NCBI GenBank assembly: GCA_016936035.1
Contig: JAFGPU010000230.1
Coordinates: forward strand, 1-9,268
From: Acidimicrobiales bacterium
GTDB lineage: Bacteria; Actinomycetota; Acidimicrobiia; Acidimicrobiales; VFJN01
Direction: 5' to 3'
DNA: 9,268 nt
The position numbers were made by a program, and so were the translations under genes. Positions 1-5,075 of this stretch are shown in pieces; the first letter of the stretch is position 1; every line of letters starts with the position of its first letter. Below the pieces are notes generated by a model. It ran no database searches. It had not been told where the DNA came from and worked only from the letters and a program-made list of their open reading frames with translations.

Positions 1-3
1 CGG

Positions 4-870
4 TCAGGCGGGCAGCTCGTCGCGGAGGAACTCGACGACGGCGTCGTTGAAGACGTCGTTGCGGTCGCCGGCGACCATGTGCCCGGCGCCGCTCACGTCG
101 ACGTAGCGGGCGTGCGGCACCAGCGAGACGAGGTGCCGTGCGCCCTCCTCCGACAGCACGTCGCTCTGCCGGCCCCTGATCAGCAGCGTCGGCAGCGTGA
201 GCACACGGGCGGCGGCGTCGAGGCGGTCCTCGTTGCGCAGGCTGCGCGGCTCGTCGCGGGGGCCGCCCAGCAGGAAGCGGGGGTCCCAGTGCCAGTACCA
301 GCGGCCGTCGTCGCGGAGCCGCACGTTCTTGCGCAGCCCGGACAGGTCGCGCGGTCGGGGGCGGTGGGGGTTGTAGGCGGCCACCGCGTCGGCGACCTCG
401 TCCAGGGTGGCGAAGCCGTCGAGGTGGCCGAGCATGAACTCGGCGATGCGGGCGATGCCCTCCTCCTCGAGCCGGGGCGCCACGTCGACCAGCACCAGGC
501 CGCTGGCGACGGCGTCGGGGGCGGGGGCCTCGGCGATCGCCACGAGCGAGCTGAGCCCGCCGAGCGAGGCGCCGATGAGGACCGGCGGCCGGGGCTGCAC
601 GGCGGCCACGGCCCGGACGTCGGCGGCGAAGGCGTCGAGCGAGTACGGCCCGTCCTGGTCGGCGGCGGCCCAGTCGCTGTCGCCGTGGCCGCGGAGGTCG
701 ACGGTCGTGGCCCGCCACCCCTTGTCGCCGAGCAGGCGGGCCGTGCCGTCCCAGGCGTGGCGGGTCTGGCCCCCGCCGTGGAACAGCAGGACGGGCGGGC
801 CGTCGTCGGGGCCGTAGGCGTCGGCGGCGAGAGCGAGGCCGTCGCCCGCCAGTCGGAGGGAGGGGTCCAT
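4..870 (-). CDS. alpha/beta hydrolase fold protein
   Basis: This is a predicted soluble hydrolase of 288 residues, full length for the alpha/beta hydrolase superfamily. Visible in the sequence are the oxyanion-hole stretch HGGG at residues 31-34, the strand and turn DLRGHG at 58-63, the nucleophile elbow GASLGG with Ser102, a likely acid Asp237 in RGRQSD, and the catalytic His264 in GAGHM, so the Ser-Asp-His triad is complete. The substrate cannot be told: the family includes esterases, lactonases, epoxide hydrolases and C-C bond hydrolases, and Ser as nucleophile argues against epoxide hydrolase or dehalogenase. The ATG at 870 was chosen because the family homology begins right after it. An in-frame ATG at 906 would add 12 residues (MSPPARAGQTGD) and sits inside a small dyad. 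Neither start has a good Shine-Dalgarno sequence. It is divergent from the gene at 1015, and the stop lies at the window edge. Confidence 0.9.
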   Translation of the reverse strand: MDPSLRLAGDGLALAADAYGPDDGPPVLLFHGGGQTRHAWDGTARLLGDKGWRATTVDLRGHGDSDWAAADQDGPYSLDAFAADVRAVAAVQPRPPVLIGASLGGLSSLVAIAEAPAPDAVASGLVLVDVAPRLEEEGIARIAEFMLGHLDGFATLDEVADAVAAYNPHRPRPRDLSGLRKNVRLRDDGRWYWHWDPRFLLGGPRDEPRSLRNEDRLDAAARVLTLPTLLIRGRQSDVLSEEGARHLVSLVPHARYVDVSGAGHMVAGDRNDVFNDAVVEFLRDELPA

Positions 871-900
871 GTCGCCAGTCTGCCCGGCGCGAGCAGGTGG

Positions 901-914
901 TGACATCTGTGTCA
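901..914. promoter_or_regulatory. short dyad at the 5' end of the hydrolase gene
   Basis: TGACA and TGTCA arms (901-905 and 910-914) flank a 4-bp centre, giving a 14-bp inverted repeat just upstream of the preferred hydrolase start and over the alternative ATG at 906. Its position suits an operator, but five-base arms can occur by chance. No local regulator gene points to it. Confidence 0.25.
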
Positions 915-942
915 GTAGCCTCGGTGACCTCGCACCCCGTCC

Positions 943-979
943 GACGATCGTCCGTCGACGGGAGCAGACGGTCGTCGAC
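943..979. repeat. cluster of short palindromes in the divergent intergenic region
   Basis: A perfect 10-bp palindrome GACGATCGTC (943-952) is followed directly by CGTCGACG (953-960), and the heptamer CGTCGAC recurs at 973-979, exactly 20 bp after its first copy at 953-959. It lies between the divergent hydrolase and unknown gene, upstream of the latter's predicted -10. The two-helical-turn spacing would suit a dimeric regulator. CG/TCGA-rich words are common in this base composition, so this is only a candidate. Confidence 0.3.
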
Positions 980-986
980 AGGGCAC

Positions 987-992
987 TAGCCT
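987..992 (+). promoter_or_regulatory. putative -10 element, leaderless type
   Basis: TAGCCT matches the TANNNT pattern of actinobacterial -10 boxes and ends 8 nt before a GTG at 1001, the spacing expected if transcription starts at or next to that GTG. No convincing -35 is seen. It would serve the micro-ORF at 1001 and the unknown gene at 1015. Confidence 0.4.
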
Positions 993-1000
993 CGCTCGCC

Positions 1001-1018
1001 GTGGGGACGCGATCGTGA
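1001..1018 (+). CDS. possible 5-codon leader micro-ORF
   Basis: Starting at the GTG that sits at leaderless distance from the -10 at 987-992, the frame reads GTG-GGG-ACG-CGA-TCG-TGA, a peptide of five residues (first codon GTG, then Gly-Thr-Arg-Ser). Its TGA stop (1016-1018) overlaps the GTG start of the next gene (1015-1017) in a GTGA arrangement, the classic geometry for translational coupling. It could load ribosomes onto an otherwise leaderless mRNA. Equally the GTG may not be used, with GGGGA at 1002-1006 acting as a weak ribosome site for the 1015 start. Confidence 0.25.
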   Translation: MGTRS

Positions 1019-1482
1019 GCTTCGCCGCCCGTCACCGTCGCCGCCGCGGTGACGTGCCCGCGGCGTGGACCGACGAGCAACGGGCCGTGTACGAGGCCTA
1101 CCTGACCCGGCGGGGCGGTGGCGAGCGCCGCCGGGTGAAGATCCTGTGGTGGACCGAGGCCGACACCGGCGGCCCCGACGTCATGGGGCTGGTGTCGTCG
1201 ATCTGGTCGGGCCGGCGGCGCGGCGCCGGGCCGGGGCGCGTGCTCGTCGCGCTGTACCACGCCGGGGCGCCGGTGGGCGATCCACCGGAGCTGGTCGTGC
1301 CCGTCGACGCGACGACCCTCACCGAGCCGAGCGGCCGGGCGCTGGCCACCGCGATCGGGCGGTGCGAGCCCGGCGGTGCGCTGGTCATCGAGACCAGCCG
1401 GGGGCCGCTCCTGCCCGCCGCGCCGCCGGCCCCGCCGGACGAGGCCTCGCCACCCTGGTCCGAGGTCGACGCCCCCGGCTGA
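1015..1482 (+). CDS. hypothetical protein, 155 residues
   Basis: I do not recognise this protein. It has a basic N-terminus (RHRRRRGD near residues 7-14), a short predicted helix (WTDEQRAVYEAYLTRR, 18-33), then a compact alternating hydrophobic core from about residue 41 (VKILWWTEAD) through VLVALYHAG and LVVPVDATTL to GALVIETSRGP near residue 128, and a Pro/Ala-rich acidic tail. It has no signal peptide, membrane segment or cysteine cluster; the only cysteine is in GRCEPGG. The core looks like a small alpha/beta domain, but no family can be named. The GTG start at 1015 overlaps the stop of a five-codon micro-ORF. It is transcribed towards clpP, and the two stop codons are separated by only 4 bp with no obvious terminator. 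Coding character is supported by frame-consistent G/C third positions. Confidence 0.7.
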   Translation: MSFAARHRRRRGDVPAAWTDEQRAVYEAYLTRRGGGERRRVKILWWTEADTGGPDVMGLVSSIWSGRRRGAGPGRVLVALYHAGAPVGDPPELVVPVDATTLTEPSGRALATAIGRCEPGGALVIETSRGPLLPAAPPAPPDEASPPWSEVDAPG

Positions 1483-1486
1483 CGGG

Positions 1487-2122
1487 TCACCCGGTGGCCG
1501 CCACCGCCTCGTCGGTGCGGGCGAACCCGGGCATCGGGCGGGGTGCGCGCCGGGTGATGACCTCGTCGACGATGCCGTACTCGACGGCCTCGTCGCCGCG
1601 CAGGATGTAGTCGCGGTCGATGTCGCCGACGATGCGCTCGCGGGTCTGGTTGGTGCGCTCGACCAGGATGTCGACCATGCGCTCGCGCATGATCACCATC
1701 TCGCGCACGGCGATCTCCATGTCGGCCGACTGACCCTGGGCGCCGCCGTGGGGCTGGTGGATGAGGATGCGCGCGTTGGGCAGCGCGGCACGGTGTCCCG
1801 GCTCACCGGCCGCCAGCAGCACGGCCGCGGCCGAGCAGGCCTGGCCCACGCACACGGTGTGGACCGGCGGGCCGAGGAACTGCATGGCGTCGTAGACGCC
1901 GAACAGCGCCGTCATGTCGCCGCCGGGGGAGTTGATGTAGAGGTTGATCGGCCGCTCCATGTCCTCGCCCTCGAGGTGGAGCAGCTGGGCGATGATCAGG
2001 TTGGCGACGCTCTCGTCGAGCGCGGTGCCCAGGAAGACGATGCGCTCGCGCAGCAGCCGGGAGTAGATGTCGTAGGCCCGCTCGCCGCGGTTGGTGGTCT
2101 CGATGACGGTGGGGATGAGCAC
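1487..2122 (-). CDS. clpP: ATP-dependent Clp protease proteolytic subunit
   Basis: This is a 211-residue ClpP, the serine peptidase that forms two stacked heptameric rings and degrades proteins delivered by Clp/Hsp100 ATPases (ClpX, ClpC) in the cytoplasm. Counting from the GTG start, the triad falls on Ser97 (GQACSAAA), His122 (ILIHQP) and Asp171 (DRDY), the same numbers as mature E. coli ClpP. The N-terminal IPTVIETTNRGERAYDIYSRLL and the GGDM loop are also typical. It therefore begins at the mature N-terminus and has no propeptide. The GTG at 2122 is preceded by AGGAGGA (2131-2137) with 8-nt spacing, which decides the start. No clpX and no second clpP is adjacent, although actinobacteria usually pair two subunits, so this may be an extra paralogue. 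Its promoter region is shared with the divergent SRPBCC-ArsR operon and carries inverted repeats. Confidence 0.96.
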   Translation of the reverse strand: MLIPTVIETTNRGERAYDIYSRLLRERIVFLGTALDESVANLIIAQLLHLEGEDMERPINLYINSPGGDMTALFGVYDAMQFLGPPVHTVCVGQACSAAAVLLAAGEPGHRAALPNARILIHQPHGGAQGQSADMEIAVREMVIMRERMVDILVERTNQTRERIVGDIDRDYILRGDEAVEYGIVDEVITRRAPRPMPGFARTDEAVAATG

Positions 2123-2130
2123 GGTGCGTT

Positions 2131-2137
2131 TCCTCCT
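2131..2137 (-). promoter_or_regulatory. ribosome binding site of clpP
   Basis: On the minus strand this reads AGGAGGA, 8 nt before the GTG at 2122. It is the strongest Shine-Dalgarno in the window and fixes the clpP start; upstream in-frame codons have none. It lies just downstream of the 8-bp inverted repeat at 2142-2161 in the transcript. Confidence 0.8.
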
Positions 2138-2141
2138 CGAC

Positions 2142-2161
2142 GCGCAACCGTCTGGTTGCGC
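2142..2161. promoter_or_regulatory. inverted repeat, candidate ArsR operator 1
   Basis: Perfect 8-bp arms GCGCAACC and GGTTGCGC flank the centre GTCT. The core GCAACC-N4-GGTTGC is nearly the same as the second repeat at 2192-2207. On the minus strand it covers the predicted clpP transcription start (about 2160) and early leader, so a bound dimer would block clpP. As RNA it could also fold as a hairpin just ahead of the clpP ribosome site. Assignment to the ArsR protein encoded at 2804 is inference from proximity and from the usual autoregulation in that family. Confidence 0.6.
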
Positions 2162-2166
2162 AATGG

Positions 2167-2195
2167 AGCGTAGGGGTGGACCGGCTGAAGCGCAA
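2167..2195 (-). promoter_or_regulatory. predicted clpP promoter
   Basis: On the minus strand TTGCGC (2195-2190) and TACGCT (2172-2167) are separated by exactly 17 bp, a good -35/-10 arrangement, with a start expected near 2160. The -35 overlaps operator 2 and the start overlaps operator 1. Confidence 0.5.
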
Positions 2196-2204
2196 CTGTA
2201 GAGT
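2177..2204 (+). promoter_or_regulatory. predicted promoter of the SRPBCC-ArsR operon
   Basis: TGGACC (2177-2182) and TAGAGT (2199-2204) have a 16-bp spacer. The -10 ends 7 nt before the ATG at 2212, so the mRNA would be leaderless or nearly so. The -10 lies inside the inverted repeat at 2192-2207, a typical position for repression. Confidence 0.5.
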
Positions 2205-2207
2205 TGC
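2192..2207. promoter_or_regulatory. inverted repeat, candidate ArsR operator 2
   Basis: Arms GCAACT and AGTTGC flank the centre GTAG. With the repeat at 2142-2161 it gives a shared pattern GCAACY-N4-RGTTGC, centre-to-centre distance 48 bp. It overlaps the -10 of the SRPBCC-ArsR operon and the -35 of clpP, so binding would affect both directions. Confidence 0.6.
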
Positions 2208-2211
2208 ACGT

Positions 2212-2820
2212 ATGGCCCAGGAGCTGCCCGCAGACACGCCCGGTCCCGCTGGGGCCACCGACCGACCGGACGCACCCCGCTCGCCCGACGGCACCGCCCG
2301 TACCGCTGGTCCCGACGGCATCGCGGGGACCGCTGGAACCGACGGCACCGGTCACGGTGCCGGCCTGCGGGTCACCCGCACCGTCGACATCGAGGCAGAC
2401 GTCGACGCCGTGTGGCAGGCCGTGGTCGATCCGGACGAGCGCGCCCTGTGGCTCGACGATCCCGATGCCCTCGCTCGCCGGGTGCGGGTCGACGAGTCCG
2501 CGCCGGGCCAGCGCCTGGTGTGGACCTGGTGGCACCCGGGCGACGAGGGCGACGCGTCCACCGTCGCGGTCGAGCTGCGCCCGGTCGACGGCGGCGGGAC
2601 GCGCGTCGTGGTCACCGAGACGCTGCCCGGCCTCACGCCCCGGGGCGGCGCCGGCGCCGCCGTGGCCCGAGGCGGTGGCGCCGCGTCCGGCATCGCCCGC
2701 CGGCCCGCCGCTGCGGTCCGCCGGGCGCCGGGCTGGCTGCGCTGCACCGCCGACCGCTGGGACCGTCGCATCCTCGGGCTCGAGCTGCTGTTCGTGGCCG
2801 CCCGTGTCGCCACCGCCTGA
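2212..2820 (+). CDS. SRPBCC (AHSA1/START-like) domain protein
   Basis: This is a 202-residue protein whose region from about residue 52 (LRVTRTVDIEADVDAVWQAVVDPDERALWL) to near the C-terminus (ILGLELLFVAARVA) has the order of an SRPBCC/AHSA1-type helix-grip domain: first strand, short helices with the W/L core, the GQRLVWTWWHP and ASTVAVELRPVDGGGTRVVVTET strands, and a long final helix. Such domains bind small hydrophobic ligands; which ligand is unknown. Residues 1-51 are low-complexity (Gly, Pro, Thr, Ala, Asp). A Gly/Ala/Arg-rich stretch at about 140-170 seems to be an insertion before the last helix. The ATG at 2212 was preferred over the GTG at 2176, because the latter lies upstream of the predicted -10 and inside the promoter. 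Its 3' end overlaps the ArsR gene by 17 nt, indicating one operon. SRPBCC proteins are often co-encoded with ArsR regulators. Confidence 0.82.
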   Translation: MAQELPADTPGPAGATDRPDAPRSPDGTARTAGPDGIAGTAGTDGTGHGAGLRVTRTVDIEADVDAVWQAVVDPDERALWLDDPDALARRVRVDESAPGQRLVWTWWHPGDEGDASTVAVELRPVDGGGTRVVVTETLPGLTPRGGAGAAVARGGGAASGIARRPAAAVRRAPGWLRCTADRWDRRILGLELLFVAARVATA

Positions 2821-3157
2821 GCCCGCACCCACCGGCCCCCCGGCCGGGAGCGAGCCGCCCGACGAGCTGTTCGCCGCCCTGGCCGACGCCACCCGGCGAC
2901 GCGTCCTGCAGGCGGTGGCCGAGCAGGGTCCCGTCACCGCCACGGCGCTCGCCGAGCGGCTGCCGGTGTCACGCCAGGCGGTCGCCAAGCACCTGGCGCT
3001 CCTGCGCAGCGCGGGCCTGGTCGCCGCCGAGCGGTCGGGGCGCGAGACGCGCTTCACCGCCGTGACGGAACCGCTCGACGCCCTGGCGACCTGGGCCGAG
3101 CACGCCGGTCGCCGCTGGGACGACCGGCTGGAGCGGCTCCGGCGTCGCTTCGGGTGA
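2804..3157 (+). CDS. ArsR-family winged-helix transcriptional regulator
   Basis: This is a 117-residue DNA-binding regulator. After a Pro-rich leader of about 18 residues, the pattern DELFAALADATRRRVLQAVAEQGPVTATALAERLPVSRQAVAKHLALLRSAGLV (20-73) is a clear ArsR-type winged helix; the recognition helix is near VSRQAVAKHLALL (55-67), and the wing is ERSGRETRFT (76-85). The metal-binding cysteines of ArsR/SmtB (ELCVCDL type) are absent, and the protein has no cysteine at all, so it is not a metal sensor of that class. It resembles the group encoded with SRPBCC proteins. The GTG at 2804, the only plausible start in this frame near the homology, overlaps the SRPBCC gene by 17 nt, pointing to translational coupling. 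It probably represses its own operon through the inverted repeats at 2142-2161 and 2192-2207, and may also act on clpP; this is inferred. Confidence 0.9.
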   Translation: MSPPPEPAPTGPPAGSEPPDELFAALADATRRRVLQAVAEQGPVTATALAERLPVSRQAVAKHLALLRSAGLVAAERSGRETRFTAVTEPLDALATWAEHAGRRWDDRLERLRRRFG

Positions 3158-3300
3158 CGCCGTTCCCGAACGCAGGCGGGGCGGGCGGCGGCGCCGGCGG
3201 ACGCGTGTGACCGCGGCCCGCCGGGGGGTGCAGACCTTACGGATCGCGGAACACCCGCCGGCCGGGGGGCGCTCGGCGGCGCAAGGCGGACGACCGGGCC
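3158..3300. other. GC-rich intergenic spacer
   Basis: These 143 bp separate the ArsR gene from the molybdoenzyme promoter. They are rich in GGC/GCC runs able to form many weak foldbacks, and no T-tract marks an intrinsic terminator. No small ORF or RNA gene is recognised. Confidence 0.4.
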
Positions 3301-3306
3301 TACCCT
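3301..3306 (+). promoter_or_regulatory. putative -10 element of the molybdoenzyme operon
   Basis: TACCCT fits TANNNT and ends 7 nt before the GTG at 3314, which predicts a leaderless transcript. There is no Shine-Dalgarno before that GTG, which agrees. No clear -35 is seen. Confidence 0.5.
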
Positions 3307-3313
3307 CGACGCC

Positions 3314-4078
3314 GTGACCAGCGATCCCGGCGATCCCGGCGATCCCCGCGACGACGGCGCGCCCGACGAGGCCGAGGGCACGCCCATCGGTCGCCGGGTC
3401 GTGCTGGGCATGCTCGGTCTCGGTGCCGCCGGCATCGCGTTCGGCGACCGGGTGCAGTCGACGGTCGAGTCCGCGCTCCGCCCGGTCACGCAGAACGACC
3501 CCACGGGGCTCAGCTCGTTCGTGCCCACCGCCGGCCGGTTCCGCATCTACTCGGTCACCTCGCACATGCCCGAGCGCACCGCCGCCGACTACCGGCTGAC
3601 CGTCGACGGGCTGGTCGAGCGCCCGCTCACCCTCACGCTCGACGACCTCACCGCCCGGCCCCAGTCCGAGCTGACCATGGACTTCCAGTGCGTGACGGGG
3701 TGGCGCGTCGCCGACGTGCGCTGGAAGGGCGTGCGCCTCGCCGACCTGCTCGACGAGGCGGGCGTCACCGGCGGCGCCACCCACCTGCGCATCTGGAGCT
3801 TCGACGGCGCCTACACCGAGAGCCTCACCCTCGACCAGGCGCGGCGTGACGACGTGCTCGTCGCCCACGAGATGCTCGACGGCCCGGTCACCCGTGAGCA
3901 CGGCGGGCCGGTGCGCCTGTTCGTCGGTCCCATGTACGGCTACAAGTCGCTCAAGTGGCTCGAGCGCATCGAGGTGGTCGACGTCCTGCACGAGGGCTAC
4001 TGGGAGGTGCGGGGCTACGACGTCGACGCCTGGGTCGGGCGCTCCAACGGCCGGGACGACGAGCCGACGTCGTCATGA
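3314..4078 (+). CDS. sulfite-oxidase-fold molybdopterin oxidoreductase, Tat-exported
   Basis: This is a 254-residue protein of the oxidoreductase molybdopterin-binding (sulfite oxidase/MsrP-like) superfamily. A hydrophilic N-terminus is followed by twin arginines and a hydrophobic stretch (GRRVVLGMLGLGAAGIAFG, 26-44), read as a Tat signal or Tat-dependent anchor; no clear AxA cleavage site follows. The catalytic domain runs from about residue 75 to 240. Cys126 in FQCVTGW is the expected molybdenum ligand, followed by the family-typical VRWKGVRLADLLDEAG and the later GGPVRLFVGPMYGYKSLKWLERIE. The substrate is unknown; the family includes sulfite oxidases and protein methionine-sulfoxide reductases. 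The membrane cytochrome b encoded next, with an ATGA overlap, is the likely electron partner, so the pair probably works at the outer face of the membrane. The GTG start rests on the leaderless -10 at 3301. The N-terminus contains three tandem 9-bp repeats. Confidence 0.88.
   Translation: MTSDPGDPGDPRDDGAPDEAEGTPIGRRVVLGMLGLGAAGIAFGDRVQSTVESALRPVTQNDPTGLSSFVPTAGRFRIYSVTSHMPERTAADYRLTVDGLVERPLTLTLDDLTARPQSELTMDFQCVTGWRVADVRWKGVRLADLLDEAGVTGGATHLRIWSFDGAYTESLTLDQARRDDVLVAHEMLDGPVTREHGGPVRLFVGPMYGYKSLKWLERIEVVDVLHEGYWEVRGYDVDAWVGRSNGRDDEPTSS
3323..3349 (+). repeat. three tandem 9-bp repeats at the 5' end of a CDS
   Basis: Two copies of GATCCCGGC and one of GATCCCCGC encode DPG-DPG-DPR near the start of the molybdoenzyme. 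Because the unit is 9 bp, slippage would change length in frame. The encoded segment precedes the Tat motif and is likely disordered. Confidence 0.7.
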
Positions 4079-4758
4079 ACGCCGTCGGGCCCTCGGTGGT
4101 CGCCCGGTTCTCACGCGCCGAGCGCGCGCTGCACTGGGCGACCGCGGTGGCCGTGCTCGTGTGCGCCGTCACGGGCCTCGTGCTCTACGTGGGCCCGCTC
4201 ACCGCCCTCGTCGGCCGGCGCACCCTGGTCAAGGACACCCACGTGGTCGCGGGACTGGCCATGCCCGTGCCCCTGATCGTCGCGTACGCGGGACGGTGGC
4301 GGGCCGCCGTGCGCGCGGACGTGCGGCGTCTCAGCCGTTGGACCCGCGCCGACCGGCGCTGGCTGTGGTCCCGGGGCCGCGAGGCCACCGACGCCGTCGG
4401 CAAGTTCAACGCCGGGCAGAAGCTCAACGCCGCGTTCGTCGCCGGCATGATCCCCACCATGGTCGTCACCGGATCGATCATGCGCTGGTACGAGCCCTTC
4501 GACCTCACCTACCGCACCGGCGCCACGTTCGTGCACGACTGGACGGCCATCGCGACCTGGGTGGTCGTGGCCGGCCACATCGCGCTGGGGCTGGCCGACA
4601 CCGGTGCCCTCCGCGGCATCGTCACCGGCCGGGTCACCCGCGCCTGGGCCGAGCACCGGCACCCCCGCTGGGCGGCCGAGGTGGCCGCCGGCGACCACGA
4701 CGACCCCGCCGTGGTCCCGGAGCCGCCGGCGGACGGCAGCGCGCTCGCACCCCGGTGA
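4075..4758 (+). CDS. membrane cytochrome b (b561/formate dehydrogenase gamma type)
   Basis: This is a 227-residue integral membrane protein with four predicted helices at roughly 19-40, 55-73, 119-137 and 153-175. His20 (ALHW), His56 (DTHVVAG), His154 (FVHDW) and His168 (AGHIAL) lie in or at the edges of these helices and are good candidates for the axial ligands of two b hemes. The stretch KFNAGQKLNAAF (110-121), followed by a helix ending TGSIMRW, is characteristic of the formate dehydrogenase gamma / prokaryotic cytochrome b561 superfamily. It probably passes electrons between the quinone pool and the molybdoenzyme encoded just upstream; direction and substrate are unknown. The ATG at 4075 overlaps the upstream stop as ATGA, which supports both the start and co-translation. 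The C-terminal 50 residues are hydrophilic and acidic/Pro-rich, presumably cytoplasmic. It is not next to hydrogenase or formate dehydrogenase catalytic genes. Confidence 0.88.
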   Translation: MNAVGPSVVARFSRAERALHWATAVAVLVCAVTGLVLYVGPLTALVGRRTLVKDTHVVAGLAMPVPLIVAYAGRWRAAVRADVRRLSRWTRADRRWLWSRGREATDAVGKFNAGQKLNAAFVAGMIPTMVVTGSIMRWYEPFDLTYRTGATFVHDWTAIATWVVVAGHIALGLADTGALRGIVTGRVTRAWAEHRHPRWAAEVAAGDHDDPAVVPEPPADGSALAPR

Positions 4759-4781
4759 CAGTGAACGGGTCGAGCGCCCCC

Positions 4782-4787
4782 TACGAT
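4782..4787 (+). promoter_or_regulatory. putative -10 element upstream of DUF3107
   Basis: TACGAT is a good TANNNT box 28 nt before the GTG at 4816. Transcription would start near 4794, leaving a short leader with the ribosome site. GTGAAC (4761-4766) is a possible but poorly spaced -35 (15 bp). Confidence 0.5.
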
Positions 4788-4805
4788 GACGGCCGCCCGA
4801 CACAT

Positions 4806-4810
4806 GGAGG
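4806..4810 (+). promoter_or_regulatory. ribosome binding site of the DUF3107 gene
   Basis: GGAGG lies 5 nt before the GTG at 4816. It makes that GTG the preferred start over the in-frame ATG at 4804, which overlaps the site itself. Confidence 0.7.
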
Positions 4811-4815
4811 AAGAC

Positions 4816-5046
4816 GTGGACGTCCGCATCGGGGTCAAGAACTCGCCGAAGGAGCTCGAGGTCGTGCTCGCCGACGACACCGACGGAGAGGCGGTGCGCG
4901 AGCACATCGACAGCGCCCTCTCCGACGGCGGCACGCTCTGGCTGACCGACCGCCGCGGCCGCCAGTTCGGCGTGCCCGTCGACAAGGTCGCCTACGTCGA
5001 GATCGGCTCCACCGCCCACGGCCGCCGCGTCGGGTTCGGCGGCTGA
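4816..5046 (+). CDS. DUF3107 family small protein (Rv3208A/TB9.4-like)
   Basis: This is a 76-residue protein matching the conserved actinobacterial DUF3107 family. VDVRIGVKNSPKELEVVL at the start aligns with the start of mycobacterial TB9.4 (MEVKIGI...SPREL), and LTDRRGRQFGVPVDKVAYVEIG...RRVGFG reproduces the conserved second half (my recollection of the family). The molecular function is unknown to me. It has no signal, membrane segment or cysteine and is predicted cytoplasmic. The GTG at 4816 is set by GGAGG at 4806-4810; an ATG at 4804 would add four residues. It has its own predicted promoter and lies 69 bp upstream of the first ArsA-like ATPase, with a hairpin in the gap, so read-through into the ATPase genes is possible but unproven. 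Confidence 0.92.
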   Translation: MDVRIGVKNSPKELEVVLADDTDGEAVREHIDSALSDGGTLWLTDRRGRQFGVPVDKVAYVEIGSTAHGRRVGFGG

Positions 5047-5075
5047 CCGCCCCCGCCGTCGCCACGCGGCCGCGT

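Noticed and set aside
871..1260. N-terminal extension of the hydrolase up to 1260
   Set aside because: The extra 130 residues are Pro/Ala/Arg-rich with no homology pattern and would overlap the start of the divergent gene at 1015.
2142..2161. ClgR operator upstream of clpP
   Set aside because: The repeat is GCAACC-N4-GGTTGC, which does not fit the ClgR-type pattern as I know it, and it matches the second repeat next to the ArsR operon instead.
1996..3546. Minus-strand ORF (about 516 codons) spanning clpP's 5' part and the SRPBCC-ArsR operon
   Set aside because: Crosses a promoter region and several real genes in the wrong frame; no domain signal.
4075..4758. Hydrogenase or formate dehydrogenase cytochrome subunit proper
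   Set aside because: Only the membrane fold is shared; the coupled catalytic gene is a sulfite-oxidase-fold protein and no hydrogenase or formate dehydrogenase catalytic subunit is present.
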